Positions 18,666 through 26,608 of a stretch of DNA of 64,000 bases are shown here, piece after piece. How positions within the stretch are numbered: the first letter of the stretch is position 1; every line of letters begins with the position of its first letter. Position numbers and translations under genes: made by a program. This DNA is from Pantanalinema sp. GBBB05 (GTDB lineage Bacteria; Cyanobacteriota; Cyanobacteriia; Leptolyngbyales; Leptolyngbyaceae): the NCBI GenBank assembly GCA_016743235.1, contig VRZD01000002.1, forward strand, positions 62,001 through 126,000, written 5' to 3'. The notes under the pieces are model-generated. The model was given only the letters and a program-made list of their open reading frames with translations. It was not told the DNA's origin and searched no databases.

Positions 18666-19211
18666 ATGAAAGTTATTCCTACAGAAATCCCAGATGTTTT
18701 AGTGATCGAGCCGCGCGTTTTTCAGGACGATCGTGGTTTTTTTATGGAGAGCTATAACGAGAAAGCCTTTGCTGAGAAAACTGGGATTACTGGACGATTT
18801 GTTCAAGATAATCATTCACGCTCCTGCCAAAATGTGTTGCGCGGTTTGCACTATCAAATTCAACAGTCACAAGGCAAATTAGTTCGAACGATCGTTGGTG
18901 AGATCTTGGATATAGCCGTAGATATTCGTAGATCTTCCCCCACATTTGGTCAGTGGGTCAGCTGTCTGTTAAGTGCTGACAACAAACGCCTACTTTGGGT
19001 ACCTGCCGGATTTGCTCACGGTTTTGTTGTGGTGTCTGATGTCGCTGAAGTTTTATACAAAACTACAGATTATTACGCCCCCCAGTTTGAACGCAGTATT
19101 TTATGGAATGACCCCGATCTAGCGATCGACTGGGCATTAACCGACAAACCAATTCTCTCGGCTAAAGACCAGGCTGGAATACCCTTTAGATCAGCAGAAG
19201 TCTACCCCTAA
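18666..19211 (+). CDS. rfbC: dTDP-4-dehydrorhamnose 3,5-epimerase
   Basis: RfbC/RmlC epimerises dTDP-6-deoxy-D-xylo-4-hexulose at C3 and C5 in dTDP-L-rhamnose synthesis. The cupin-type protein has 181 residues; the catalytic His62 is in LRGLHYQ, and the conserved DDRGFFMESY near residue 21 and VPAGFAHGFVV near 116 are visible. The start ATG follows an AAGGAAG. rfbA is 24 bases downstream, so the two form an operon. Confidence 0.95.
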   Translation: MKVIPTEIPDVLVIEPRVFQDDRGFFMESYNEKAFAEKTGITGRFVQDNHSRSCQNVLRGLHYQIQQSQGKLVRTIVGEILDIAVDIRRSSPTFGQWVSCLLSADNKRLLWVPAGFAHGFVVVSDVAEVLYKTTDYYAPQFERSILWNDPDLAIDWALTDKPILSAKDQAGIPFRSAEVYP

Positions 19212-19235
19212 TGCTCACTATTACAGCACCCTCCT

Positions 19236-20309
19236 ATGAAAGCACTCATCCTTAGCGGCGGTAAAGGAACGCGCTTACGCCCCCTAACCCATACAGGCGC
19301 AAAGCAGCTCGTTCCTGTAGCCAACAAGCCTATTCTCTGGTACGGCATCGAATCGATCGTGGCGGCTGGCATTACCGATATTGGTATCATCATTAGTCCT
19401 GAGACAGGCGAAGAGGTCAAATCCAAAACTGGCAACGGCGAACGGTTTGGTGCCAACATTACCTATATCCTGCAAGATAAACCAGCAGGTCTAGCTCATG
19501 CGGTTAAAATTGCCCGACCCTTCCTAGATAGTGCTCCCTTCGTAATGTATCTGGGCGATAACTTGATCCAGAATGAACTAGGAGAGTTTCTCAACAACTT
19601 TAAAACTCAAAACATGGATGCCCTCATCCTGTTACGCCCAGTTCCCAACCCTACTGCGTTTGGGGTAGCTGAGGTGGATGAGCAGGGACGGGTATTACAT
19701 CTGGTAGAGAAACCTAAAGTCCCACCTTCTAACTTGGCACTGGTGGGAATTTATTTCTTTGCTAACAGTATCCAATCTGCGATCGATCGGATTCAGCCTT
19801 CCGCGCGGGGAGAACTAGAAATCACAGATGCCATTCAAAACCTGATTGACCACCAGAAACACGTAGAAGCCCGGCAAATTATGGGCTGGTGGCTAGATAC
19901 CGGTAAAAAAGATGATTTGCTCGAAGCCAATCAAATTATTTTGGATGCCTATCTTAAGTCAGCCAACGCGGGCGAAGTGGATGCCCAGAGCCAACTCAGT
20001 GGACGGGTTGAAATCGGTTCAGGCTCTAAACTCATCAATTGTACTGTAAGGGGTCCTGTAACTATCGGTGAGGACTGCCACTTGGAAAACTGTTTCATTG
20101 GTCCATACAGTAGCATCGCCGACCAAGTAACCTTGATTGATGTTGATTTGGAACATAGTGTTGTGCTCCAGAGCGCTAAGGTGATTGGCATTCATCAGCG
20201 TATTGTCGATAGCGTAATTGGACAACGGGCTTATGTGCATACAGCGCCTCAACGCCCTAAAGCCTTGAGATTTCTCATTGGTGATGACTCTCAAATTGCA
20301 GTGGTGTAA
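19236..20309 (+). CDS. rfbA: Glucose-1-phosphate thymidylyltransferase, long form
   Basis: This enzyme makes dTDP-glucose from glucose 1-phosphate and dTTP. The N-terminal nucleotidyltransferase domain has the LSGGKGTRLRPLT signature, the acidic YLGDNL stretch near residue 105 and the VEKPKVPPSNLALVGIYFF region. After residue 240 a left-handed beta-helix extension is visible, as in the RmlA-long subfamily, giving 357 residues rather than the usual 290. It may thus be regulated or use another sugar; the N-terminal motifs favour glucose or a close analogue. Pairing with rfbC and rfbB supports dTDP-rhamnose use. Confidence 0.9.
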   Translation: MKALILSGGKGTRLRPLTHTGAKQLVPVANKPILWYGIESIVAAGITDIGIIISPETGEEVKSKTGNGERFGANITYILQDKPAGLAHAVKIARPFLDSAPFVMYLGDNLIQNELGEFLNNFKTQNMDALILLRPVPNPTAFGVAEVDEQGRVLHLVEKPKVPPSNLALVGIYFFANSIQSAIDRIQPSARGELEITDAIQNLIDHQKHVEARQIMGWWLDTGKKDDLLEANQIILDAYLKSANAGEVDAQSQLSGRVEIGSGSKLINCTVRGPVTIGEDCHLENCFIGPYSSIADQVTLIDVDLEHSVVLQSAKVIGIHQRIVDSVIGQRAYVHTAPQRPKALRFLIGDDSQIAVV

Positions 20310-20311
20310 GG

Positions 20312-20326
20312 AGCATTCTGAATGCT
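20312..20326 (+). other. Hairpin downstream of rfbA
   Basis: AGCATT (20312-20317) and AATGCT (20321-20326) form a 6-bp stem with a three-base loop two bases after the rfbA stop. The T-rich stretch that follows is broken, so it is at best a weak terminator or attenuator between rfbA and the GT4. Confidence 0.4.
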
Positions 20327-20416
20327 AGCTCTCTTCTCTGTTTCAGTGGGCAAGATTGATCATTGTTTGCTACCTGTGGCTGAAGTCCAGTTAAGTAACG
20401 TTTTGGAAACCCTGGC

Positions 20417-21793
20417 ATGTCTACCGATAATCTTCGAGTTCTGATTGTTGCTGAACACGCCTCACTCAAGCTAGGCGGCGAAGCATCATTACCCATGCAC
20501 TACTTTCGCATCCTACGGCAGCGTGGAATTGAAGCTTGGTTAATTGTTCACGAACGAACTCGAGACGAGCTGACAGCCTATTTTACGGAGGAGCTTGATC
20601 GGATCTACTTTATTCAGGATAGTTTCTGGCATCGCCTATGCTGGCAACTCGGCAAACCGCTACCCCACCGGGCCGCACTGTTCACTACGGGCTTTGCCCT
20701 CCGACTGCTGACTCAGTTCATGCAGCTACGTTTGGCTCAAAAACTGGTCCGAAAACACGGCGTGACGATCGTCCATCAACCGATTCCAGTTTCGCCGAAA
20801 GAACCATCAATGCTTCGGAAAATTGGGGTTCCCGTTGTAATCGGACCCATGAATGGAGGCATGAACTACCCACCGGCCTTCCAGCATTTAGAGAAATCTT
20901 GGGTCCAGTTAACGGTAGGCATTGGGCGAATGATGTCCAATTTGTTCAATCGATTAATCCCAGGTAAGTTGGAGGCAAGCGTATTATTGGTTGCCAACGC
21001 CCGTACTCGTCAGGCTTTACCTCAAGGCATTAAAGGTAAAGTGATCGAAATTCCAGAAAATGGCGTTGATCTGACGCTCTGGCAGCCCGTAGTCAAGCAA
21101 CCACAGACTCCTCCCGTCCAACAACCAACCACTGGATCTGAAACTCCTGTTCGATTTGTCTATATTGGTAGATTAATAGATTGGAAAGCAATAGATCTCT
21201 TACTGTTCGCTTTTAGACGAGTTGCCGAAACTCACCCGGCAATACTAGAGATTATTGGTGATGGTCCAGAGCGGGAGAATTTGCAAGCTCAAGCGGAAGA
21301 ACTCAGGTTAACTCAAACAGCCGCTGCCGCCTGCCGCTTACAAGGTTTTGTGCAATTTTCAGGCTGGTTACCACAGACGGAGTGCGCTCAGCGGTTAGAA
21401 ACGGCTGATGTATTAGTCATGCCCAGTCTCATGGAATGTGGGGGAGCAGCCGCTCTAGAAGCAATGGCAATGGGATTGCCAGTCATTGCGACCAATTGGG
21501 GTGGCTTTACAGATTACTTAAATGCGTCCTGTGGCATTTTAGTGGAACCTAGTTCCCCAGTGGATTTTATTGAAGGTCTAGCTGCCGCCATGATCCGGTT
21601 AGCCAGCAATCCAGAGCTGCGTCAACTCATGGGGCAAGCGGGGCGTCAGAGAGTCCTCGACCATTTCAATTGGGACAGAAAAATCGATCATATTCTAGAA
21701 ATTTACCAAGAAGCGATCGATCAAGGGTTCAAACCAGTTGGCTCTCAGCCGATTGCGACTGATTTACCGCTAGGGAAAGCCGCAACATTCTAA
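20417..21793 (+). CDS. Glycosyltransferase family 4 (GT-B fold)
   Basis: A 458-residue GT4-type enzyme. The N-terminal acceptor domain begins VLIVAEHASLKLGGEASLPM, and the donor domain holds VRFVYIGRLIDWKAID, IIGDGPERENL and an E-x7-E stretch MECGGAAALEAMAMGLPV near residue 340. It adds a sugar, probably from dTDP-rhamnose or another nucleotide sugar, to a cytoplasmic intermediate. It sits between rfbA and rfbB and about 107 bases after rfbA. Confidence 0.9.
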   Translation: MSTDNLRVLIVAEHASLKLGGEASLPMHYFRILRQRGIEAWLIVHERTRDELTAYFTEELDRIYFIQDSFWHRLCWQLGKPLPHRAALFTTGFALRLLTQFMQLRLAQKLVRKHGVTIVHQPIPVSPKEPSMLRKIGVPVVIGPMNGGMNYPPAFQHLEKSWVQLTVGIGRMMSNLFNRLIPGKLEASVLLVANARTRQALPQGIKGKVIEIPENGVDLTLWQPVVKQPQTPPVQQPTTGSETPVRFVYIGRLIDWKAIDLLLFAFRRVAETHPAILEIIGDGPERENLQAQAEELRLTQTAAAACRLQGFVQFSGWLPQTECAQRLETADVLVMPSLMECGGAAALEAMAMGLPVIATNWGGFTDYLNASCGILVEPSSPVDFIEGLAAAMIRLASNPELRQLMGQAGRQRVLDHFNWDRKIDHILEIYQEAIDQGFKPVGSQPIATDLPLGKAATF

Positions 21794-22236
21794 GTCCCTT
21801 TGTCCTGAGCTGAGGCTCATAGTTGCAAGAAATCAGGCTTTACGAAATCTTGCCCTGGTCTACAGATTCGGACATTGTGCTGTTTTTGAAGTTCTTAAAG
21901 TTCATCGGTTGTCAACTGTAAAAACTCAGCAAACTGAACTGTGCTGGACTTGTACCCCTAATCAGTCAGTGTTAGGTTTTGGTGGTTCTCAATTCTTGCT
22001 GCCATGTAGCACTATCAAGCAATCTGGCAGGAGCTGCCTCCGCATGAATGAATTATGACCTTTAGGAGTATGCTGCTCTTTAAGCATTTAGGGGAATGCT
22101 GATAAGAGGCAACCTCACTTAGTCGATTCTAGAAATGTCCAGGTTTATGGTTGTTCCAAAGCCTGATCTGTCAGCGATCGCTTGCACTAGTATCGTTAAT
22201 CAACCTACTATTACTACTTCCGAAGAGGGACAGCAG
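21794..22236. other. Intergenic region upstream of rfbB
   Basis: About 440 bases. A hairpin with AGCATT (22083-22088) and AATGCT (22095-22100) and a TAGGGG loop is the only structure seen; it uses the same stem sequence as the hairpin after rfbA. No gene is evident. Confidence 0.4.
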
Positions 22237-23307
22237 ATGTCTAGAACAGCACACCGCATTTTAATTACAGGCGGGGCAGGCTTCATTGGCTCAAATTTTG
22301 TGCATCACTGGTGCGAGCAATACCCCGACGATCGTGTGGTGGTGTTGGATGCGCTCACTTATGCCGGTAACCGCCAAAATTTGACCAGTCTAGAAAACCA
22401 AGCAAACGTGCGATTCGTGCAGGGTGATATTTGCGATCGCGCTCTGGTAGATACCTTACTGGAAGAAGAAGCGATCGATACCGTCGCTCACTTTGCAGCA
22501 GAGTCCCATGTCGATCGGTCGATTTTAGGTCCTGATGCCTTTGTGCGGACGAATGTGATTGGTTCCTTTACCCTCCTGGAAGCATTTCGGCAATATTGGA
22601 ATAGCTGTAATCAACCCAGCCACTATCGTTTCCTGCATGTATCCACTGACGAAGTCTATGGCAGCTTAGGTCCAGACGATCCTGCCTTTGCTGAAACTAC
22701 TCCCTATGCCCCCAATAGCCCGTACTCCGCTTCGAAAGCGGGCAGCGATCACTTAGCTCGCGCTTACTACCACACCTACGGTGTACCGACGATCATCACC
22801 AACTGCTCCAATAACTACGGACCTTATCACTTCCCAGAAAAACTAATTCCCTTAATGGCAATCAACATATTGCTCGGGAAGCCGCTGCCTGTCTACGGAG
22901 ATGGTCAGAATATCCGGGATTGGCTCTATGTTCGGGATCACTGCAGTGCATTAGATGTGGTCATTCATCAAGGCAAACCCGGCGAAACTTACAACGTCGG
23001 CGGAAATAATGAGGTCAAAAACATTGACCTGGTCCATAAACTCTGTGATCTAATGGATGAGCTAGCGCCTGAATTACCTGTTCGCCCTTGTCGTGAATTA
23101 ATTACCTTTGTTAAGGATCGACCAGGGCACGATCGACGCTACGCCATTAACGCCACCAAACTGAAAACTGAATTAGGCTGGACTCCCGCTGAAACAGTTG
23201 ATAGTGGGCTGCGGAAAACCGTTGAGTGGTATTTGGCAAATCGTGATTGGTGGCAACCCCTGCTCTCCGCCGAATATCAAGCTTATTATCAGAAAGTCTA
23301 TGCCTAG
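22237..23307 (+). CDS. rfbB: dTDP-glucose 4,6-dehydratase
   Basis: RfbB converts dTDP-glucose to dTDP-4-keto-6-deoxyglucose. The extended SDR shows the NAD motif [11 protein letters not shown], the STDEVYG catalytic region with Thr, Asp and Glu, and YSASK (Tyr and Lys of YxxxK). ATG at 22237 has a GAGGG just upstream and yields a 356-residue protein of normal length; a longer frame from 22135 adds 34 unrelated residues. It is the third gene of the dTDP-rhamnose set; rfbD is not in the window. Confidence 0.95.
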   Translation: MSRTAHRILITGGAGFIGSNFVHHWCEQYPDDRVVVLDALTYAGNRQNLTSLENQANVRFVQGDICDRALVDTLLEEEAIDTVAHFAAESHVDRSILGPDAFVRTNVIGSFTLLEAFRQYWNSCNQPSHYRFLHVSTDEVYGSLGPDDPAFAETTPYAPNSPYSASKAGSDHLARAYYHTYGVPTIITNCSNNYGPYHFPEKLIPLMAINILLGKPLPVYGDGQNIRDWLYVRDHCSALDVVIHQGKPGETYNVGGNNEVKNIDLVHKLCDLMDELAPELPVRPCRELITFVKDRPGHDRRYAINATKLKTELGWTPAETVDSGLRKTVEWYLANRDWWQPLLSAEYQAYYQKVYA

Positions 23308-23788
23308 ACCCCTTAATTGAGCCATCTCAAGCCATGCAGTCGTTTCCGGGTAGATTCAATCTGCCCGGAAACGTTTTTAGTGCCTAGATTGATCGCCAGT
23401 GCTGCGGCATGAGTCCACCGCACCTACTACAATCACTAGGGTTGATCATCAAGGCGGCGTAAAATCTTGGGAAAGGTGGCACTCAGTGGCATGATATTTG
23501 TATCAGAGCGACTCAATCCGATCGCATAGCAACGACTAGCCACAGGTTTTGCAGCCCTGTCTGCGGCAGAGTTAGCAGAAACCGTTGTCCCTGACAATTT
23601 CCAAACCTTGCCAGGGCAGTCTTTACCGATTCGCTCGGTGCTGCCGGTCTTTGAGTCGGTGAGTTCGTTTGCTGCTGGGTTGCCTAAGGGGCTGCTTTGC
23701 AGGTTGTCCTCAGGCTGTCTGGTTAAGTTGATTGAGTCCACTGATATCCTGTTGAAACTCAAATACCCAAGCCACACTAAGGAGAACC
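23308..23788. other. Intergenic region upstream of psbV
   Basis: About 480 bases. It contains the rfbB terminator near its start and the psbV promoter region near its end, with a GGAG ribosome site just before the psbV ATG. Open frames at 23436-23777 (minus) and 23608-23796 (plus) have no recognisable product, so I leave them out. Confidence 0.5.
23341..23378 (+). terminator. Rho-independent terminator of rfbB
   Basis: CGTTTCCGGG (23341-23350) pairs perfectly with CCCGGAAACG (23363-23372 region), and the loop sequence TAGATT/AATCTG adds further pairs, so the stem can reach about 15 bp. TTTTT follows. This is the clearest terminator in the window. Confidence 0.88.
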
Positions 23789-24280
23789 ATGCTTAAAAGA
23801 TACATTTGGCTGGTTGTAGCCACTGTATTCTTCACTTTTCAAATGTTTGTTTCTAACGTTGCAGCGGCTGAACTGGATACAGCCACCCGGACTGTGCCGT
23901 TGAACGACCAAGGTGCTACCACAGTACTAAGCTTGAAGCAGGTGAAGGAAGGTAAGCGCCTGTTCCAATACGCCTGCGCTCAGTGCCATGTGGGTGGCGT
24001 CACCAAAACTGACCCGAACGTAGGGCTTGACCCAGAAGCTTTATCATTGGCAACTCCACCCCGCAATAATATCAGTGCCTTAGTGGATTACATGGAGAAC
24101 CCAACGAGCTACGACGGGATTGAGTCGATCGCAGAAATGCACCCCAGTATCAAGAGCCAAGATACATTCCCCGAAATGCGCAACTTAACCAAGGACGATT
24201 TGAAAGCGATCGCAGGGCACATTTTGCTACAGCCCAAAGTTGTGGGTGAAAAATGGGGCGGCGGTAAGATCTACTACTAA
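23789..24280 (+). CDS. psbV: Photosystem II extrinsic cytochrome c-550
   Basis: PsbV is a lumenal c-type cytochrome that stabilises the oxygen-evolving complex of photosystem II. A signal peptide ends at VAA-AELD, giving a mature protein of 137 residues. The haem site is CAQCH (63-67) with His67; His118 in AEMHPS is the distal ligand, matching mature His41 and His92 of known PsbV. The C-terminus ends IYY as usual. An AAGGAG ribosome site precedes the ATG. psbV2 follows 63 bases downstream. Confidence 0.96.
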   Translation: MLKRYIWLVVATVFFTFQMFVSNVAAAELDTATRTVPLNDQGATTVLSLKQVKEGKRLFQYACAQCHVGGVTKTDPNVGLDPEALSLATPPRNNISALVDYMENPTSYDGIESIAEMHPSIKSQDTFPEMRNLTKDDLKAIAGHILLQPKVVGEKWGGGKIYY

Positions 24281-24343
24281 ACTAATTGGCTCGCACTCAC
24301 CGCGATTCCCTGCCCATCGATCTTGAGTTAGAGGCTGCCAGTT

Positions 24344-24850
24344 ATGCCGCATCGAATATTCTGGATTCACCTGTTTGTCTTGGTTTGTTTAGTATGTGTG
24401 CCCTTGGGAGCCATACCATTGCCAGCCTGGGCAGCCGTTGACCCTTATATCATTCGCTATTTGCGAGTAACTGAGCCAGTTTCACTCGAGTTGGATGGGC
24501 AGGGGCATTCTCAGCTATTTACTCCTGACGACCTTACCGTTGGTAAACAATTGTTTGAGCGGAATTGCCTAAATTGCCATGTTGGCGGCACAACGCTACC
24601 CAATCCCCTTGTTTCTTTAGCACTGAAAGATTTACAAGCCGCTAACCCACGTCGAGATACGATCGCCGGGTTAGTCACCTACTTTAGACAACCGATGACT
24701 TACGATGGCAGCGAAGAAAACTTTTGGTGCCGTCAGATTCCTGAGTCTTGGCTGTCCCAGCATGAAGTAGAGCAATTAGCTAGCTTTGTGCTGCAAGCGG
24801 CTCACACAGCCCCAGGTTGGGGAACAGAAACGTTTGCTGGCGATAGCTGA
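24344..24850 (+). CDS. psbV2: Cytochrome c-550-like protein PsbV2
   Basis: A 168-residue paralogue of psbV with a signal peptide (about residues 1-30) and a c-type haem site, CLNCH (75-79). Where PsbV has its distal His, this protein has ENFWCRQ, with Cys129; there is no His at the PsbV position. The 50-residue interval from His79 to Cys129 matches the His/Cys haem ligation described for Thermosynechococcus PsbV2. The function is not settled in the literature; it is not a normal photosystem II subunit. It lies between psbV and petE, as in the known psbV-psbV2-petJ cluster type. Confidence 0.9.
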   Translation: MPHRIFWIHLFVLVCLVCVPLGAIPLPAWAAVDPYIIRYLRVTEPVSLELDGQGHSQLFTPDDLTVGKQLFERNCLNCHVGGTTLPNPLVSLALKDLQAANPRRDTIAGLVTYFRQPMTYDGSEENFWCRQIPESWLSQHEVEQLASFVLQAAHTAPGWGTETFAGDS

Positions 24851-24862
24851 GATCTATGACCG

Positions 24863-24887
24863 TTACCTTTAAAAAAAATTAAGGTAA
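24863..24887. other. Hairpin downstream of psbV2
   Basis: TTACCTT (24863-24869) and AAGGTAA (24881-24887) are perfect reverse complements with an A-rich loop, 12 bases after the psbV2 stop. There is no T-run on the plus strand after it, so termination is uncertain. Confidence 0.4.
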
Positions 24888-24963
24888 TAGCCCCCAACCC
24901 CTCCGTATTGGTCACCTTTTTGCCAAAGAATCAGCCATATCATCCCCAGAATCAGATCAGGAT

Positions 24964-24992
24964 ATTTGACAGGTCGTCAAATTCGGTAAAAT
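24964..24992 (+). promoter_or_regulatory. Putative petE promoter with palindromic operator
   Basis: ATTTGAC (24964-24970) and GTCAAAT (24976-24982) are perfect reverse complements with a five-base spacer, a 19-bp operator-like site. TTGACA (24966-24971) inside it could be a -35 box and TAAAAT (24987-24992) a -10 box, with a short 15-base spacer. It lies 157 bases upstream of the petE start. A repressor bound here would block the promoter. In other cyanobacteria petE and petJ respond oppositely to copper; whether this site serves that control is inference. Confidence 0.5.
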
Positions 24993-25148
24993 CAGTGCAG
25001 AGTCACCTCATTGTGAAACTCCATTTTTACAAGAGGGCTATGGTAACGAGGTGTGATCCCAATAGGAGCGGCTTGATCGATCCCTTAGGAGCACGACTCG
25101 CCACCAAGATTTGAGAGTGTACGCAAGATTTAGGTTGTCAAGAAAACC

Positions 25149-25568
25149 ATGAAACTGATTTCTTCTCTGTCAAAAAGCCTCTGCCTGATGCTGGGTGTTG
25201 CTCTACTTGTAGTGAGCAGCTTTATGGTCTCCGCGGCTCCAGCTATGGCGGAATCCTACACCGTCAAAATGGGTAGTGATAGTGGCATGTTGGTCTTCGA
25301 CCCTAATAAGCTATCGGTCAAACCCGGTGACACCGTTAAATGGGTGATTAACAAGGTTCCTCCTCACAATATTGTGTTTGATGACAAAACTATTCCTGGC
25401 GGTGATAAGGCTCTAGCCAAATCTCTATCTCACAAGCAACTGGAAATGTCTCCTGGTGACAGCTATGAGTTGACCATTCCTAAAGATGCTCCGGCGGGTG
25501 AATACACTTACTTCTGTGAACCTCACCGCAGCGCTGGGATGTCTGGCAAACTCATTGTTGGCAGCTAA
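25149..25568 (+). CDS. petE: Plastocyanin
   Basis: Plastocyanin is the lumenal copper carrier from the cytochrome b6f complex to photosystem I. The precursor has 139 residues, with a signal peptide cut after AMA (residue 34). Copper ligands are His73 (PPHNIVF), Cys123, His126 and Met131 ([11 protein letters not shown]), all present. It is followed by petJ, the alternative carrier, with a strong inverted repeat between them. Confidence 0.96.
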   Translation: MKLISSLSKSLCLMLGVALLVVSSFMVSAAPAMAESYTVKMGSDSGMLVFDPNKLSVKPGDTVKWVINKVPPHNIVFDDKTIPGGDKALAKSLSHKQLEMSPGDSYELTIPKDAPAGEYTYFCEPHRSAGMSGKLIVGS

Positions 25569-25614
25569 GAGCCTCATTTCCGTTAATCGCCAGGTTCTTC
25601 TCTGCCCTCTGAGT

Positions 25615-25668
25615 AGCTGAAAACACTGCTTGAGGGTTGTGGAGTAGTCTGATTCAGTGTTTTCAGCT
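25615..25668. promoter_or_regulatory. 14-bp inverted repeat between petE and petJ
   Basis: AGCTGAAAACACTG (25615-25628) and CAGTGTTTTCAGCT (25655-25668) are perfect reverse complements separated by 26 bases. It lies 47 bases after the petE stop and 34 bases before the petJ start. It is not followed by a T-run of terminator type, so it may be a petE mRNA stabiliser or terminator, or paired operator sites in the petJ promoter. Confidence 0.7.
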
Positions 25669-25701
25669 TTGGCTGTTTACCTTAGACGGAGGAGAACCCA
25701 C

Positions 25702-26034
25702 ATGAAAAAACTATTGTCTGCCATTCTGTTAGCGATCGCGCTGGCTGAATTTACGCTAGCCTTGCCGGTTCATGCCGCAGATTTAGCCAATGGAGCAAAA
25801 ATTTTCAATGCCAATTGTTCAGCCTGTCATATTGGTGGCAACAATGTGATTATTGCGAACAAAACCTTGAAGAAAGAAGCTCTGGAAAAATATGGTATGA
25901 ATTCGCTAGAAGCAGTCAAGACTCAAGTATCTAAAGGTAAGAATGCCATGCCTGCTTTTAGCGGACGGTTAAGCGAATCCCAAATTGAGGATGTGGCTAG
26001 CTACATCCTGGAGCAATCGCAGAAAGGGTGGTAG
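25702..26034 (+). CDS. petJ: Cytochrome c6
   Basis: Cytochrome c6 replaces plastocyanin as lumenal electron carrier to photosystem I, mostly under copper limitation. The precursor has 110 residues, a signal peptide ending near VHA, the haem site CSACH (39-43) and the axial Met83 in NAMPAF. ATG at 25702 is chosen because a GGAGGAG lies 8-14 bases upstream; the frame from 25657 adds 15 residues within the inverted repeat. Adjacency to petE points to a switch module. Confidence 0.95.
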   Translation: MKKLLSAILLAIALAEFTLALPVHAADLANGAKIFNANCSACHIGGNNVIIANKTLKKEALEKYGMNSLEAVKTQVSKGKNAMPAFSGRLSESQIEDVASYILEQSQKGW

Positions 26035-26608
26035 GTGGTGGCTACTTAACCCAAACTGGCGGATTTGCAGTCCTTAAAATTGAGCACAGTGAATGCCCTT
26101 CTGGAGTTCCAGGGGGGCATTCACTTTCAGTAACCGCATTCTCATACCAGCGATCGATCTAACAGGCACGTGTTAATACGGACCACTCATCAATCATCCA
26201 GGCAAAGCTATATCAAGCAGCATAGAAACTACTCACTGTACTGAGCGACTCCATCCGTGAGCCACCCAATCCGATGTTCCACCTTCTACTCTTGGCACCA
26301 GCCAGCCAAAAGACACTGAAGAACCAACCGTAGCATCCGTACTTTCTTTGAATTAATCGTTAAGCTTTAGTACCCCATCAGAAGATTTACTTAAAGATTT
26401 CATGTACTTAACCCAGACAAGACAGACAACCTCTATCCAGAGAGGTAATGTCTACTTGTACAGTAGGAATTGTTTTTCAGTAATTGTTCTATCAAGTAAC
26501 CGAACCAGACAATTAGTCTTCACTGATAACAATATCTAGCATTTGCTATCTCGAACTAAGCACTACTGCCAGCGGCTGTCTATCCCCACTTGAAGAGGCT
26601 TCAGGACG
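26035..26608. other. Intergenic region between petJ and a glycosyltransferase gene
   Basis: About 570 bases. Apart from the petJ hairpin it is AT-rich and holds no gene that I can support. The promoter of the following glycosyltransferase gene should lie in its second half. Confidence 0.45.
26089..26127 (+). terminator. Probable terminator of petJ
   Basis: GTGAATGCCC (26089-26098) pairs perfectly with GGGCATTCAC (26115-26124), with an inner CTGG/CCAG helix (26101-26104, 26109-26112). TTTC follows. The T-run is short, but stem strength and position 55 bases after petJ support a terminator. Confidence 0.75.

Noticed and set aside
23436..23796. Open frames on both strands before psbV
   Set aside because: Neither shows a recognisable product; overlap with the psbV start and ribosome site on the plus strand.
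24908..25114. 68-codon frame upstream of petE
   Set aside because: It covers the palindrome and promoter region of petE and has no domain, so it is noncoding by preference.
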